Shown in pieces: positions 1 to 14,389 of a DNA stretch of 64,000 nucleotides. Source of the stretch: Auanema rhodensis. Its lineage: Eukaryota; Nematoda; Chromadorea; Rhabditida; Rhabditidae. Both the position numbers and the translations under genes were made by a program. Under the pieces are notes generated by a model that was not told where the DNA came from, made no database searches, and worked only from the letters and a program-made list of their open reading frames with translations. The stretch covers positions 2,852,001-2,916,000 of the forward strand of contig OZ059894.1 in assembly GCA_964057225.1 (NCBI GenBank). Direction: 5' to 3'. Numbering within the stretch: the stretch's first letter is position 1; each line of letters begins with the position of its first letter.

Positions 1-3000
1 GCACCGAGATATCAACTGATATAAGTTCACACATATATCCTCGATTTTCACCCCGAAGAATTAATTTTTTCGTTGAAAAACATTGTCCATCGTCTTTGCC
101 TTGAAGAAAGGAATCTAAAAACATCTACTTTTTGCTAAATTATTCCGAAATTTTTCGAAAAAATTTTTGTCAAAATGTTTTTGGAAGCAATGTTGAGTGT
201 ACATGGAAACTCAACATACACCAATGCATCATTTTTCAAACGATCATAACTAATTTTTGTATTGAGCGTTTTTCAATGTAGTAAAGTGCATTCGATGCGG
301 ATTTTCAACCTGCGTCGATCTGTGTTATCAGATTTGCGCTAGCTTAAAAATGCACCGAGATATCAACTGATATAAGTTCACACTTATATCCTCGATTTTC
401 ACCCTGAAGAATTAATTTTTTTGTTGAATAACATTGTCCATCGTCTTTGCCTTGAAAAAAGGAATCTAAAAACATCTACTTTTCGCTAAATTATCTTGAA
501 ATTTTTCGAAAAAATTTTTGTCAAAATGTTTTTGGAAGCAATGTTGAGTGTACATGGAAACTCAACATACACTAATGCATTATTTTTCAAACGATCATAA
601 CTAATTTTTGTATTGAGCGTTTTTCAATGTAGTAAAGTGCATTCGATGCGGATTTTCAACCTGCGTCGATCTGTGTTATCAGATTTGCGCTAGCTTAAAA
701 ATGCACCGAGATATCAACTGATATAAGTTCACACTTATATCCTCGATTTTCACCCTGAAGAATAAATTTTTTTGTTGAATAACATTGTCCATCGTCTTTG
801 CCTTGAAAAAAGGAATCTAAAAACATCTACTTCTTGCTAAATTATCTTGAAATTTTTCGAAAAAATTTTTGTCAAAATGTTTTTGGAAGCAATGTTGAGT
901 GTACATGGAAACTCAACATACACTAATGCATTATTTTTCAAACGATCATAACTAATTTTTGTATTGAGCGTTTTTCAATGTAGTATAGTGCATTCGATGC
1001 GGATTTTCAAGCTGCGTCGATCTGTGTTATCAGATTTGCGCTAGCTTGAAAATGCACCGAGATATCAACTGATATAAGTTCACACTTATATCCTCGATTT
1101 TCACCCTGAAGAATTAATTTTTTCGTTGAATAACATTGTCCATCGTCTTTGCCTTGAAGAAAGGAATCTAAAAACATCTACTTTTTGCTAAATTATTTCG
1201 AAATTTTTCGAAAAAATTTTTGTCAAAATGTTTTTGAAAGCAATGTTGAGTGTACATGGAAACTCAACATACACTAATGCATCATTTTTCAAACGATCAT
1301 AACTAATTTTTGTATTAAGCGTTTTTCAATGTAGTATAGTGCATTCGATGCGGATTTTTAAGCTGCGTCGAGCTGTGTTATCAGATTTGCGCTAGCTTAA
1401 AAATGCACCGAGATATCAACTGATATAAGTTCACACTTATATCCTCGATTTTCACCCTGAAGAATTAATTTTTTTGTTGAATAACATTGTCCATCGTCTT
1501 TGCCTTGAAAAAAGGAATCTAAAAACATCTACTTTTTGCTAAATTATCTTGAAATTTTTCGAAAAAATTTTTGTCAAAATGTTTTTGGAAGCAATGTTGA
1601 GTGTACATGGAAACTCAACATACACTAATGCATTATTTTTCAAACGATCATAACTAATTTTTGTATTGAGCGTTTTTCAATGTAGTATAGTGCATTCGAT
1701 GCGGATTTTCAAGCTGCGTCGATCTGTGTTATCAGATTTGCGCTAGCTTAAAAATGCACCGAGATATCAACTGATATAAGTTCACACTTATATCCTCGAT
1801 TTTCACCCTGAAGAATTAATTTTTTCGTTGAATAACATTGTCCATCGTCTTTGCCTTGAAAAAAGGAATCTAAAAACATCTACTTTTCGCTAAATTATTT
1901 TGAAATTTTTCGAAAAAAATTTTGTCAAAATGTTTTTGGAAGCAATGTTGAGTGTACATGGAAACTCAACATACACTAATGCATCATTTTTCAAACGATC
2001 ATAACTAATTTTTGTATTAAGCGTTTTTCAATGTAGTATAGTGCATTCGATGCGGATTTTTAAGCTGCGTCGAGCTGTGTTATCAGATTTGCGCTAGCTT
2101 AAAAATGCACCGAGATATCAACTGATATAAGTTCACACATATATCCTCGATTTTCACCCCGAAGAATTAATTTTTTCGTTGAAAAACATTGTCCATCGTC
2201 TTTGCCTTGAAGAAAGGAATCTAAAAACATCTACTTTTTGCTAAATTATTCCGAAATTTTTCGAAAAAATTTTTGTCAAAATGTTTTTGGAAGCAATGTT
2301 GAGTGTACATGGAAACTCAACATACACCAATGCATCATTTTTCAAACGATCATAACTAATTTTTGTATTGAGCGTTTTTCAATGTAGTAAAGTGCATTCG
2401 ATGCGGATTTTCAACCTGCGTCGATCTGTGTTATCAGATTTGCGCTAGCTTAAAAATGCACCGAGATATCAACTGATATAAGTTCACACTTATATCCTCG
2501 ATTTTCACCCTGAAGAATTAATTTTTTTGTTGAATAACATTGTCCATCGTCTTTGCCTTGAAAAAAGGAATCTAAAAACATCTACTTTTCGCTAAATTAT
2601 CTTGAAATTTTTCGAAAAAATTTTTGTCAAAATGTTTTTGGAAGCAATGTTGAGTGTACATGGAAACTCAACATACACTAATGCATTATTTTTCAAACGA
2701 TCATAACTAATTTTTGTATTGAGCGTTTTTCAATGTAGTAAAGTGCATTCGATGCGGATTTTCAACCTGCGTCGATCTGTGTTATCAGATTTGCGCTAGC
2801 TTAAAAATGCACCGAGATATCAACTGATATAAGTTCACACTTATATCCTCGATTTTCACCCTGAAGAATAAATTTTTTTGTTGAATAACATTGTCCATCG
2901 TCTTTGCCTTGAAAAAAGGAATCTAAAAACATCTACTTCTTGCTAAATTATCTTGAAATTTTTCGAAAAAATTTTTGTCAAAATGTTTTTGGAAGCAATG

Positions 3001-3555
3001 TTGAGTGTACATGGAAACTCAACATACACTAATGCATTATTTTTCAAACGATCATAACTAATTTTTGTATTGAGCGTTTTTCAATGTAGTATAGTGCATT
3101 CGATGCGGATTTTCAAGCTGCGTCGATCTGTGTTATCAGATTTGCGCTAGCTTGAAAATGCACCGAGATATCAACTGATATAAGTTCACACTTATATCCT
3201 CGATTTTCACCCTGAAGAATTAATTTTTTCGTTGAATAACATTGTCCATCGTCTTTGCCTTGAAGAAAGGAATCTAAAAACATCTACTTTTTGCTAAATT
3301 ATTTCGAAATTTTTCGAAAAAATTTTTGTCAAAATGTTTTTGAAAGCAATGTTGAGTGTACATGGAAACTCAACATACACTAATGCATCATTTTTCAAAC
3401 GATCATAACTAATTTTTGTATTAAGCGTTTTTCAATGTAGTATAGTGCATTCGATGCGGATTTTTAAGCTGCGTCGAGCTGTGTTATCAGATTTGCGCTA
3501 GCTTAAAAATGCACCGAGATATCAACTGATATAAGTTCACACTTATATCCTCGAT
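1..3555. repeat. 6-monomer HOR, duplicated segment 1-1449 / 2107-3555
   Basis: Units 1-4 recur as units 7-10 at an offset of exactly 2,106 bp (6 x 351). By eye, 1-1449 and 2107-3555 are identical; the copies part at 1450 versus 3556, where unit 11 carries 46 T to G. Unit 1 is a distinctive class (33A, 54C, 78A, 106G, tattccg at 141-147, 222C, 264G, 284A, 309C). Units 2 and 3 share 71T, tatcttg and 230T, and unit 3 also has 346G. Units 5 and 6 lie between the copies. The left copy may extend beyond the window. Confidence 0.9.
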
Positions 3556-3994
3556 GTTCACCCTGAAGAATTAGTTTTTTCGTTGAATAACATTGTCCAT
3601 CGTCTTTGCCTTAAAAAAAGGAATCTAAAAACATCTACTTTTCGCTAAATTATTTTGAAATTTTTCGAAAAAATTTTTGTCAAAATGTTTTTGGAAGCAA
3701 TGTTGAGTGTACATGGAAACTCAACATACACTAATGCATCATTTTTCAAACGATCATAACTAATTTTTGTATTAAGCGTTTCTCAATGTAGTATAGTGCA
3801 TTCGATGCGGATTTTCAAGCTGCGTCGATCTGTGTTATCAGATTTGCGCTAGCTTAAAAATGCACCGAGATATCAACTGATATAAGTTCACACTTATATC
3901 CTCGATTTTCACCCTGAAGAATTAATTTTTTTGTTGAATAACATTGTCCATCGTCTTTGCCTTGAAAAAAGGAATCTAAAAACATCTACTTTTC

Positions 3995-6900
3995 GCTAAA
4001 TTATTTTGAAATTTTTCGAAAAAATTTTTGTCAAAATGTTTTTGGAAGCAATGTTGAGTGTACATGGAAACTCAACATACACTAATGCATCATTTTTCAA
4101 ACGATCATAACTAATTTTTGTATTAAGCGTTTCTCAATGTAGTATAGTGCATTCGATGCGGATTTTCAAGCTGCGTCGATCTTTGTTATCAGATTTGCGC
4201 TAGCTTAAAAATGCACCGAGATATCAACTGATATAAGTTCACACATATATCCTCGATTTTCACCCTGAAGAATTAATTTTTTCGTTGAATAACATTGTCC
4301 ATCGTCTTTGCCTTGAAAAAAGGAATCTAAAAACATCTACTTTTTGCTAAATTATTTTGAAATTTTTCGAAAAAATTTTTGTCAAAATGATTTTGGAAGC
4401 AATGTTGAGTGTACATGGAAACTCAACATACACTAATGCATCATTTTTCAAACGATCATAATTAATTTTTGTATTAAACGTTTCTCAATGTAGTATAGTG
4501 CATTCGATGCGGATTTTCAAGCTGCGTCGATCTGTGTTATCAGATTTGCGCTAGCTTAAAAATGCACCGAGATATCAACTGATATAAGTTCACACTTATA
4601 TCCTCGATTTTCACCCCGAAGAAATAATTTTTTCGTTGAAAAACATTGTCCATCGTCTTTGCCTTGAAAAAAGGAATCTAAAAACATCTACTTTTTGCTA
4701 AATTATTTCGAAATTTTTCGAAAAAATTTTTGTCAAAATGTTTTTGGAAGCAATGTTGAGTGTACATGGAAACTCAACATACACTAATGCATCATTTTCC
4801 AAACGATCATAACTAATTTTTGTATTAAGCGTTTTTCAATGTAGTATAGTGCATTCGATGCGGATTTTCAAGTTGCGTCGATCTGTGTTATCAGATTTGC
4901 GCTAGCTTAAAAATGCACCGAGATATCAACTGATATAAGTTCACACTTATATCCTCGATTTTCACCCTGAAGAATTAATTTTTTCGTTGAATAACATTGT
5001 CCATCGTCTTTGCCTTGAAAAAAGGAATCTAAAAACATCTACTTTTCGCTAAATTATTTTGAAATTTTTCGAAAAAATTTTTGTCAAAATGTTTTTGGAA
5101 GCAATGTTGAGTGTACATGGAAACTCAACATACACTAATGCATCATTTTTCAAACGATCATAACTAATTTTTGTATTAAGCGTTTTTCAATGTAGTATAG
5201 TGCATTCGATGCGGATTTTTAAGCTGCGTCGATCTGTGTTATCAGATTTGCGCTAGCTTAAAAATGCACCGATATATCAACTGATATAAGTTCACACTTA
5301 TATCCTCGATTTTCACCCTGAAGAATTAATTTTTTCGTTGAATAACATTGTCCATCGTCTTTGCCTTGAAGAAAGGAATCTAAAAACATCTACTTTTTGC
5401 TAAATTATTTCGAAATTTTTCGAAAAAATTTTTGTCAAAATGTTTTTGGAAGCAATGTTGAGTGTACATGGAAACTCAACATACACTAATGCATCATTTT
5501 TCAAACGATCATAACTAATTTTTGTATTAAGCGTTTTTCAATGTAGTATAGTGCATTCGATGCGGATTTTTAAGCTGCGTCGAGCTGTGTTATCAGATTT
5601 GCGCTAGCTTAAAAATGCACCGAGATATCAACTGATATAAGTTCACACTTATATCCTCGATTTTCACCCTGAAGAATTAATTTTTTCGTTGAATAACATT
5701 GTCCATCGTCTTTGCCTTGAAAGAAGGAATCTAAAAACATCTACTTTTTGCTAAATTATTTTGAAATTTTTCGAAAAAATTTTTGTCAAAATGTTTTTGG
5801 AAGCAATGTTGAGTGTACATGGAAACTCAACATACACTAATGCATCATTTTTCAAACGATCATAACTAATTTTTGTATTAAGCGTTTCTCAATGTAGTAT
5901 AGTGCATTCGATGCGGATTTTCAAGCTGCGTCGATCTTTGTTATCAGATTTGCGCTAGCTTAAAAATGCACCGAGATATCAACTGATATAAGTTCACACA
6001 TATATCCTCGATTTTCACCCTGAAGAATTAATTTTTTCGTTGAATAACATTGTCCATCGTCTTTGCCTTGAAAAAAGGAATCTAAAAACATCTACTTTTT
6101 GCTAAATTATTTTGAAATTTTTCGAAAAAATTTTTGTCAAAATGATTTTGGAAGCAATGTTGAGTGTACATGGAAACTCAACATACACTAATGCATCATT
6201 TTTCAAACGATCATAATTAATTTTTGTATTAAACGTTTCTCAATGTAGTATAGTGCATTCGATGCGGATTTTCAAGCTGCGTCGATCTGTGTTATCAGAT
6301 TTGCGCTAGCTTAAAAATGCACCGAGATATCAACTGATATAAGTTCACACTTATACTCGATTTTCACCCCGAAGAAATAATTTTTTCGTTGAAAAACATT
6401 GTCCATCGTCTTTGCCTTGAAAAAAGGAATCTAAAAACATCTACTTTTTGCTAAATTATTTCGAAATTTTTCGAAAAAATTTTTGTCAAAATGTTTTTGG
6501 AAGCAATGTTGAGTGTACATGGAAACTCAACATACACTAATGCATCATTTTCCAAACGATCATAACTAATTTTTGTATTAAGCGTTTTTCAATGTAGTAT
6601 AGTGCATTCGATGCGGATTTTCAAGTTGCGTCGATCTGTGTTATCAGATTTGCGCTAGCTTAAAAATGCACCGAGATATCAACTGATATAAGTTCACACT
6701 TATATCCTCGATTTTCACCCTGAAGAATTAATTTTTTCGTTGAATAACATTGTCCATCGTCTTTGCCTTGAAAAAAGGAATCTAAAAACATCTACTTTTC
6801 GCTAAATTATTTTGAAATTTTTCGAAAAAATTTTTGTCAAAATGTTTTTGGAAGCAATGTTGAGTGTACATGGAAACTCAACATACACTAATGCATCATT

Positions 6901-7123
6901 TTTCAAACGATCATAACTAATTTTTGTATTAAGCGTTTTTCAATGTAGTATAGTGCATTCGATGCGGATTTTTAAGCTGCGTCGATCTGTGTTATCAGAT
7001 TTGCGCTAGCTTAAAAATGCACCGATATATCAACTGATATAAGTTCACACTTATATCCTCGATTTTCACCCTGAAGAATTAATTTTTTCGTTGAATAACA
7101 TTGTCCATCGTCTTTGCCTTGAA
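3995..7123. repeat. Nested 5-monomer duplication inside the 16-mer
   Basis: Units 13-15 and the joining parts of 12 and 16 (3995-5370) recur as units 18-20 with parts of 17 and 21 (5750-7123), 1,755 bp (5 x 351) apart. They share 178A, 250T with 266A and 272C, then 54C, 61A and 236C. The right copy carries the 2-bp deletion near 6354. The same pair is seen again in the second 16-mer, so this 5-mer event came before the 16-mer duplication. Confidence 0.88.
6351..6360. other. 2-bp deletion in unit 19
   Basis: The sequence ttatactcga replaces the usual ttatatcctcga, so this unit is 349 bp (6319-6667). The loss is at the right foot of inverted repeat 1. The 16-mer partner near 11967 is intact. 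All downstream starts shift by -2. Confidence 0.95.
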
Positions 7124-8773
7124 AAAAGGAATCTAAAAACATCTACTTTTTGCTAAATTATTTTGAAATTTTTCGAAAAAATTTTTGTCAAAATGTTTTT
7201 GAAAGCAATGTTGAGTGTACATGGAAACTCAACATACACTAATGCATCATTTTTCAAACGATCATAACTAATTTTTGTATTAAGCGTTTTTCAATGTAGT
7301 ATAGTGCATTCGATGCGGATTTTTAAGCTGCGTCGAGCTGTGTTATCAGATTTGCGCTAGCTTAAAAATGCACCGAGATATCAACTGATATAAGTTCACA
7401 CTTATATCCTCGATTTTCACCCTGAAGAATTAATTTTTTCGTTGAATAACATTGTCCATCGTCTTTGCCTTGAAAGAAGGAATCTAAAAACATCTACTTT
7501 TTGCTAAATTATTTTGAAATTTTTCGAAAAAATTTTTGTCAAAATGTTTTTGAAAGCAATGTTGAGTGTACATGGAAACTCAACATACACTAATGCATCA
7601 TTTTTCAAACGATCATAACTAATTTTTGTATTAAGCGTTTTTCAATGTAGTATAGTGCATTCGATGCGGATTTTTAAGCTGCGTCGAGCTGTGTTATCAG
7701 ATTTGCGCTAGCTTAAAAATGCACCGAGATATCAACTGATATAAGTTCACACTTATATCCTCGATTTTCACCCTGAAGAATTAATTTTTTCGTTGAATAA
7801 CATTGTCCATCGTCTTTGCCTTGAAAAAAGGAATCTAAAAACATCTACTTTTTGCTAAATTATTTTGAAATTTTTCGAAAAAATTTTTGTCAAAATGTTT
7901 TTGGAAGCAATGTTGAGTGTACATGGAAACTCAACATACACTAATGCATCATTTTTCAAACGATCATAATTAATTTTTGTATTAAACGTTTCTCAATGTA
8001 GTATAGTGCATTCGATGCGGATTTTCAAGCTGCGTCGATCTGTGTTATCAGATTTGCGCTAGCTTAAAAATGCACCGAGATATCAACTGATATAAGTTCA
8101 CACTTATATCCTCGATTTTCACCCCGAAGAATTAATTTTTTCGTTGAAAAACATTGTCCATCGTCTTTGCCTTGAAGAAAGGAATCTAAAAACATCTACT
8201 TTTTGCTAAATTATTTCGAAATTTTTCGAAAAAATTTTTGTCAAAATGTTTTTGGAAGCAATGTTGAGTGTACATGGAAACTCAACATACACTAATGCAT
8301 CATTTTTCAAACGATCATAACTAATTTTTGTATTGAGCGTTTTTCAATGTAGTAAAGTGCATTCGATGCGGATTTTCAACCTGCGTCGATCTGTGTTATC
8401 AGATTTGCGCTAGCTTAAAAATGCACCGAGATATCAACTGATATAAGTTCACACTTATATCCTCGATTTTCACCCTGAAGAATTAATTTTTTTGTTGAAT
8501 AACATTGTCCATCGTCTTTGCCTTGAAAAAAGGAATCTAAAAACATCTACTTTTTGCTAAATTATCTTGAAATTTTTCGAAAAAATTTTTGTCAAAATGT
8601 TTTTGGAAGCAATGTTGAGTGTACATGGAAACTCAACATACACTAATGCATTATTTTTCAAACGATCATAACTAATTTTTGTATTAAGCGTTTTTCAATG
8701 TAGTATAGTGCATTCGATGCGGATTTTCAAGCTGCGTCGATCTGTGTTATCAGATTTGCGCTAGCTTGAAAAT

Positions 8774-11700
8774 GCACCGAGATATCAACTGATATAAGTT
8801 CACACTTATATCCTCGATTTTCACCCTGAAGAATTAATTTTTTCGTTGAATAACATTGTCCATCGTCTTTGCCTTGAAGAAAGGAATCTAAAAACATCTA
8901 CTTTTTGCTAAATTATTTCGAAATTTTTCGAAAAAATTTTTGTCAAAATGTTTTTGAAAGCAATGTTGAGTGTACATGGAAACTCAACATACACTAATGC
9001 ATCATTTTTCAAACGATCATAACTAATTTTTGTATTAAGCGTTTTTCAATGTAGTATAGTGCATTCGATGCGGATTTTTAAGCTGCGTCGAGCTGTGTTA
9101 TCAGATTTGCGCTAGCTTAAAAATGCACCGAGATATCAACTGATATAAGTTCACACTTATATCCTCGATGTTCACCCTGAAGAATTAGTTTTTTCGTTGA
9201 ATAACATTGTCCATCGTCTTTGCCTTAAAAAAAGGAATCTAAAAACATCTACTTTTCGCTAAATTATTTTGAAATTTTTCGAAAAAATTTTTGTCAAAAT
9301 GTTTTTGGAAGCAATGTTGAGTGTACATGGAAACTCAACATACACTAATGCATCATTTTTCAAACGATCATAACTAATTTTTGTATTAAGCGTTTCTCAA
9401 TGTAGTATAGTGCATTCGATGCGGATTTTCAAGCTGCGTCGATCTGTGTTATCAGATTTGCGCTAGCTTAAAAATGCACCGAGATATCAACTGATATAAG
9501 TTCACACTTATATCCTCGATTTTCACCCTGAAGAATTAATTTTTTTGTTGAATAACATTGTCCATCGTCTTTGCCTTGAAAAAAGGAATCTAAAAACATC
9601 TACTTTTCGCTAAATTATTTTGAAATTTTTCGAAAAAATTTTTGTCAAAATGTTTTTGGAAGCAATGTTGAGTGTACATGGAAACTCAACATACACTAAT
9701 GCATCATTTTTCAAACGATCATAACTAATTTTTGTATTAAGCGTTTCTCAATGTAGTATAGTGCATTCGATGCGGATTTTCAAGCTGCGTCGATCTTTGT
9801 TATCAGATTTGCGCTAGCTTAAAAATGCACCGAGATATCAACTGATATAAGTTCACACATATATCCTCGATTTTCACCCTGAAGAATTAATTTTTTCGTT
9901 GAATAACATTGTCCATCGTCTTTGCCTTGAAAAAAGGAATCTAAAAACATCTACTTTTTGCTAAATTATTTTGAAATTTTTCGAAAAAATTTTTGTCAAA
10001 ATGATTTTGGAAGCAATGTTGAGTGTACATGGAAACTCAACATACACTAATGCATCATTTTTCAAACGATCATAATTAATTTTTGTATTAAACGTTTCTC
10101 AATGTAGTATAGTGCATTCGATGCGGATTTTCAAGCTGCGTCGATCTGTGTTATCAGATTTGCGCTAGCTTAAAAATGCACCGAGATATCAACTGATATA
10201 AGTTCACACTTATATCCTCGATTTTCACCCCGAAGAAATAATTTTTTCGTTGAAAAACATTGTCCATCGTCTTTGCCTTGAAAAAAGGAATCTAAAAACA
10301 TCTACTTTTTGCTAAATTATTTCGAAATTTTTCGAAAAAATTTTTGTCAAAATGTTTTTGGAAGCAATGTTGAGTGTACATGGAAACTCAACATACACTA
10401 ATGCATCATTTTCCAAACGATCATAACTAATTTTTGTATTAAGCGTTTTTCAATGTAGTATAGTGCATTCGATGCGGATTTTCAAGTTGCGTCGATCTGT
10501 GTTATCAGATTTGCGCTAGCTTAAAAATGCACCGAGATATCAACTGATATAAGTTCACACTTATATCCTCGATTTTCACCCTGAAGAATTAATTTTTTCG
10601 TTGAATAACATTGTCCATCGTCTTTGCCTTGAAAAAAGGAATCTAAAAACATCTACTTTTCGCTAAATTATTTTGAAATTTTTCGAAAAAATTTTTGTCA
10701 AAATGTTTTTGGAAGCAATGTTGAGTGTACATGGAAACTCAACATACACTAATGCATCATTTTTCAAACGATCATAACTAATTTTTGTATTAAGCGTTTT
10801 TCAATGTAGTATAGTGCATTCGATGCGGATTTTTAAGCTGCGTCGATCTGTGTTATCAGATTTGCGCTAGCTTAAAAATGCACCGATATATCAACTGATA
10901 TAAGTTCACACTTATATCCTCGATTTTCACCCTGAAGAATTAATTTTTTCGTTGAATAACATTGTCCATCGTCTTTGCCTTGAAAAAAGGAATCTAAAAA
11001 CATCTACTTTTTGCTAAATTATTTTGAAATTTTTCGAAAAAATTTTTGTCAAAATGTTTTTGAAAGCAATGTTGAGTGTACATGGAAACTCAACATACAC
11101 TAATGCATCATTTTTCAAACGATCATAACTAATTTTTGTATTAAGCGTTTTTCAATGTAGTATAGTGCATTCGATGCGGATTTTTAAGCTGCGTCGAGCT
11201 GTGTTATCAGATTTGCGCTAGCTTAAAAATGCACCGAGATATCAACTGATATAAGTTCACACTTATATCCTCGATTTTCACCCTGAAGAATTAATTTTTT
11301 CGTTGAATAACATTGTCCATCGTCTTTGCCTTGAAAGAAGGAATCTAAAAACATCTACTTTTTGCTAAATTATTTTGAAATTTTTCGAAAAAATTTTTGT
11401 CAAAATGTTTTTGGAAGCAATGTTGAGTGTACATGGAAACTCAACATACACTAATGCATCATTTTTCAAACGATCATAACTAATTTTTGTATTAAGCGTT
11501 TCTCAATGTAGTATAGTGCATTCGATGCGGATTTTCAAGCTGCGTCGATCTTTGTTATCAGATTTGCGCTAGCTTAAAAATGCACCGAGATATCAACTGA
11601 TATAAGTTCACACATATATCCTCGATTTTCACCCTGAAGAATTAATTTTTTCGTTGAATAACATTGTCCATCGTCTTTGCCTTGAAAAAAGGAATCTAAA

Positions 11701-14389
11701 AACATCTACTTTTTGCTAAATTATTTTGAAATTTTTCGAAAAAATTTTTGTCAAAATGATTTTGGAAGCAATGTTGAGTGTACATGGAAACTCAACATAC
11801 ACTAATGCATCATTTTTCAAACGATCATAATTAATTTTTGTATTAAACGTTTCTCAATGTAGTATAGTGCATTCGATGCGGATTTTCAAGCTGCGTCGAT
11901 CTGTGTTATCAGATTTGCGCTAGCTTAAAAATGCACCGAGATATCAACTGATATAAGTTCACACTTATATCCTCGATTTTCACCCCGAAGAAATAATTTT
12001 TTCGTTGAAAAACATTGTCCATCGTCTTTGCCTTGAAAAAAGGAATCTAAAAACATCTACTTTTTGCTAAATTATTTCGAAATTTTTCGAAAAAATTTTT
12101 GTCAAAATGTTTTTGGAAGCAATGTTGAGTGTACATGGAAACTCAACATACACTAATGCATCATTTTCCAAACGATCATAACTAATTTTTGTATTAAGCG
12201 TTTTTCAATGTAGTATAGTGCATTCGATGCGGATTTTCAAGTTGCGTCGATCTGTGTTATCAGATTTGCGCTAGCTTAAAAATGCACCGAGATATCAACT
12301 GATATAAGTTCACACTTATATCCTCGATTTTCACCCTGAAGAATTAATTTTTTCGTTGAATAACATTGTCCATCGTCTTTGCCTTGAAAAAAGGAATCTA
12401 AAAACATCTACTTTTCGCTAAATTATTTTGAAATTTTTCGAAAAAATTTTTGTCAAAATGTTTTTGGAAGCAATGTTGAGTGTACATGGAAACTCAACAT
12501 ACACTAATGCATCATTTTTCAAACGATCATAACTAATTTTTGTATTAAGCGTTTTTCAATGTAGTATAGTGCATTCGATGCGGATTTTTAAGCTGCGTCG
12601 ATCTGTGTTATCAGATTTGCGCTAGCTTAAAAATGCACCGATATATCAACTGATATAAGTTCACACTTATATCCTCGATTTTCACCCTGAAGAATTAATT
12701 TTTTCGTTGAATAACATTGTCCATCGTCTTTGCCTTGAAAAAAGGAATCTAAAAACATCTACTTTTTGCTAAATTATTTTGAAATTTTTCGAAAAAATTT
12801 TTGTCAAAATGTTTTTGAAAGCAATGTTGAGTGTACATGGAAACTCAACATACACTAATGCATCATTTTTCAAACGATCATAACTAATTTTTGTATTAAG
12901 CGTTTTTCAATGTAGTATAGTGCATTCGATGCGGATTTTTAAGCTGCGTCGAGCTGTGTTATCAGATTTGCGCTAGCTTAAAAATGCACCGAGATATCAA
13001 CTGATATAAGTTCACACTTATATCCTCGATTTTCACCCTGAAGAATTAATTTTTTCGTTGAATAACATTGTCCATCGTCTTTGCCTTGAAAGAAGGAATC
13101 TAAAAACATCTACTTTTTGCTAAATTATTTTGAAATTTTTCGAAAAAATTTTTGTCAAAATGTTTTTGAAAGCAATGTTGAGTGTACATGGAAACTCAAC
13201 ATACACTAATGCATCATTTTTCAAACGATCATAACTAATTTTTGTATTAAGCGTTTTTCAATGTAGTATAGTGCATTCGATGCGGATTTTTAAGCTGCGT
13301 CGAGCTGTGTTATCAGATTTGCGCTAGCTTAAAAATGCACCGAGATATCAACTGATATAAGTTCACACTTATATCCTCGATTTTCACCCTGAAGAATTAA
13401 TTTTTTCGTTGAATAACATTGTCCATCGTCTTTGCCTTGAAAAAAGGAATCTAAAAACATCTACTTTTTGCTAAATTATTTTGAAATTTTTCGAAAAAAT
13501 TTTTGTCAAAATGTTTTTGGAAGCAATGTTGAGTGTACATGGAAACTCAACATACACTAATGCATCATTTTTCAAACGATCATAATTAATTTTTGTATTA
13601 AACGTTTCTCAATGTAGTATAGTGCATTCGATGCGGATTTTCAAGCTGCGTCGATCTGTGTTATCAGATTTGCGCTAGCTTAAAAATGCACCGAGATATC
13701 AACTGATATAAGTTCACACTTATATCCTCGATTTTCACCCCGAAGAATTAATTTTTTCGTTGAAAAACATTGTCCATCGTCTTTGCCTTGAAGAAAGGAA
13801 TCTAAAAACATCTACTTTTTGCTAAATTATTTCGAAATTTTTCGAAAAAATTTTTGTCAAAATGTTTTTGGAAGCAATGTTGAGTGTACATGGAAACTCA
13901 ACATACACTAATGCATCATTTTTCAAACGATCATAACTAATTTTTGTATTGAGCGTTTTTCAATGTAGTAAAGTGCATTCGATGCGGATTTTCAACCTGC
14001 GTCGATCTGTGTTATCAGATTTGCGCTAGCTTAAAAATGCACCGAGATATCAACTGATATAAGTTCACACTTATATCCTCGATTTTCACCCTGAAGAATT
14101 AATTTTTTTGTTGAATAACATTGTCCATCGTCTTTGCCTTGAAAAAAGGAATCTAAAAACATCTACTTTTTGCTAAATTATCTTGAAATTTTTCGAAAAA
14201 ATTTTTGTCAAAATGTTTTTGGAAGCAATGTTGAGTGTACATGGAAACTCAACATACACTAATGCATTATTTTTCAAACGATCATAACTAATTTTTGTAT
14301 TAAGCGTTTTTCAATGTAGTATAGTGCATTCGATGCGGATTTTCAAGCTGCGTCGATCTGTGTTATCAGAATTGCGCTAGCTTAAAAAT
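8774..14389. repeat. 16-monomer HOR, second copy (units 26-41, 5,616 bp)
   Basis: This is the tandem partner of 3160-8773 and follows it without a gap. Every diagnostic variant appears in the same order, including the rare 178A (caaaatgatt) at 9827 and 11582 and gatcttt at 319-323 in units 28 and 33. The match ends at 14371, where unit 41 has a private T to A (agaattgcg) and has lost the 346G of unit 25. The lack of the 2-bp deletion in unit 35 shows that the deletion in unit 19 arose after duplication, or was removed from this copy. Confidence 0.92.
9609..12739. repeat. Nested 5-monomer duplication, copy in second 16-mer
   Basis: This is the counterpart of 3995-7123. Units 29-31 and 34-36 are near-identical triplets 1,755 bp apart, with the 178A unit leading each time (9827 and 11582). 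Neither copy has the 2-bp deletion. Together with the first 16-mer, this motif is therefore present four times. Confidence 0.88.

Larger units (their letters stand above)
3160..8773. repeat. 16-monomer HOR, first copy (units 10-25, 5,614 bp)
   Basis: Sixteen consecutive monomers match 8774-14389 unit for unit. The matching tract can be followed from about 3073, in the tail of unit 9, to 8754. This copy has a 2-bp deletion in unit 19, so it is 5,614 rather than 5,616 bp. Unit 16 (5266-5616) differs from its partner (10880) at 106, 146 and 184 while the flanking units agree, which looks like a local conversion event. Landmarks are 46G with 64G in unit 11, 178A in units 13 and 18, 61A with 54C in units 14 and 19, and 8T in units 16 and 21. 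Confidence 0.92.
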
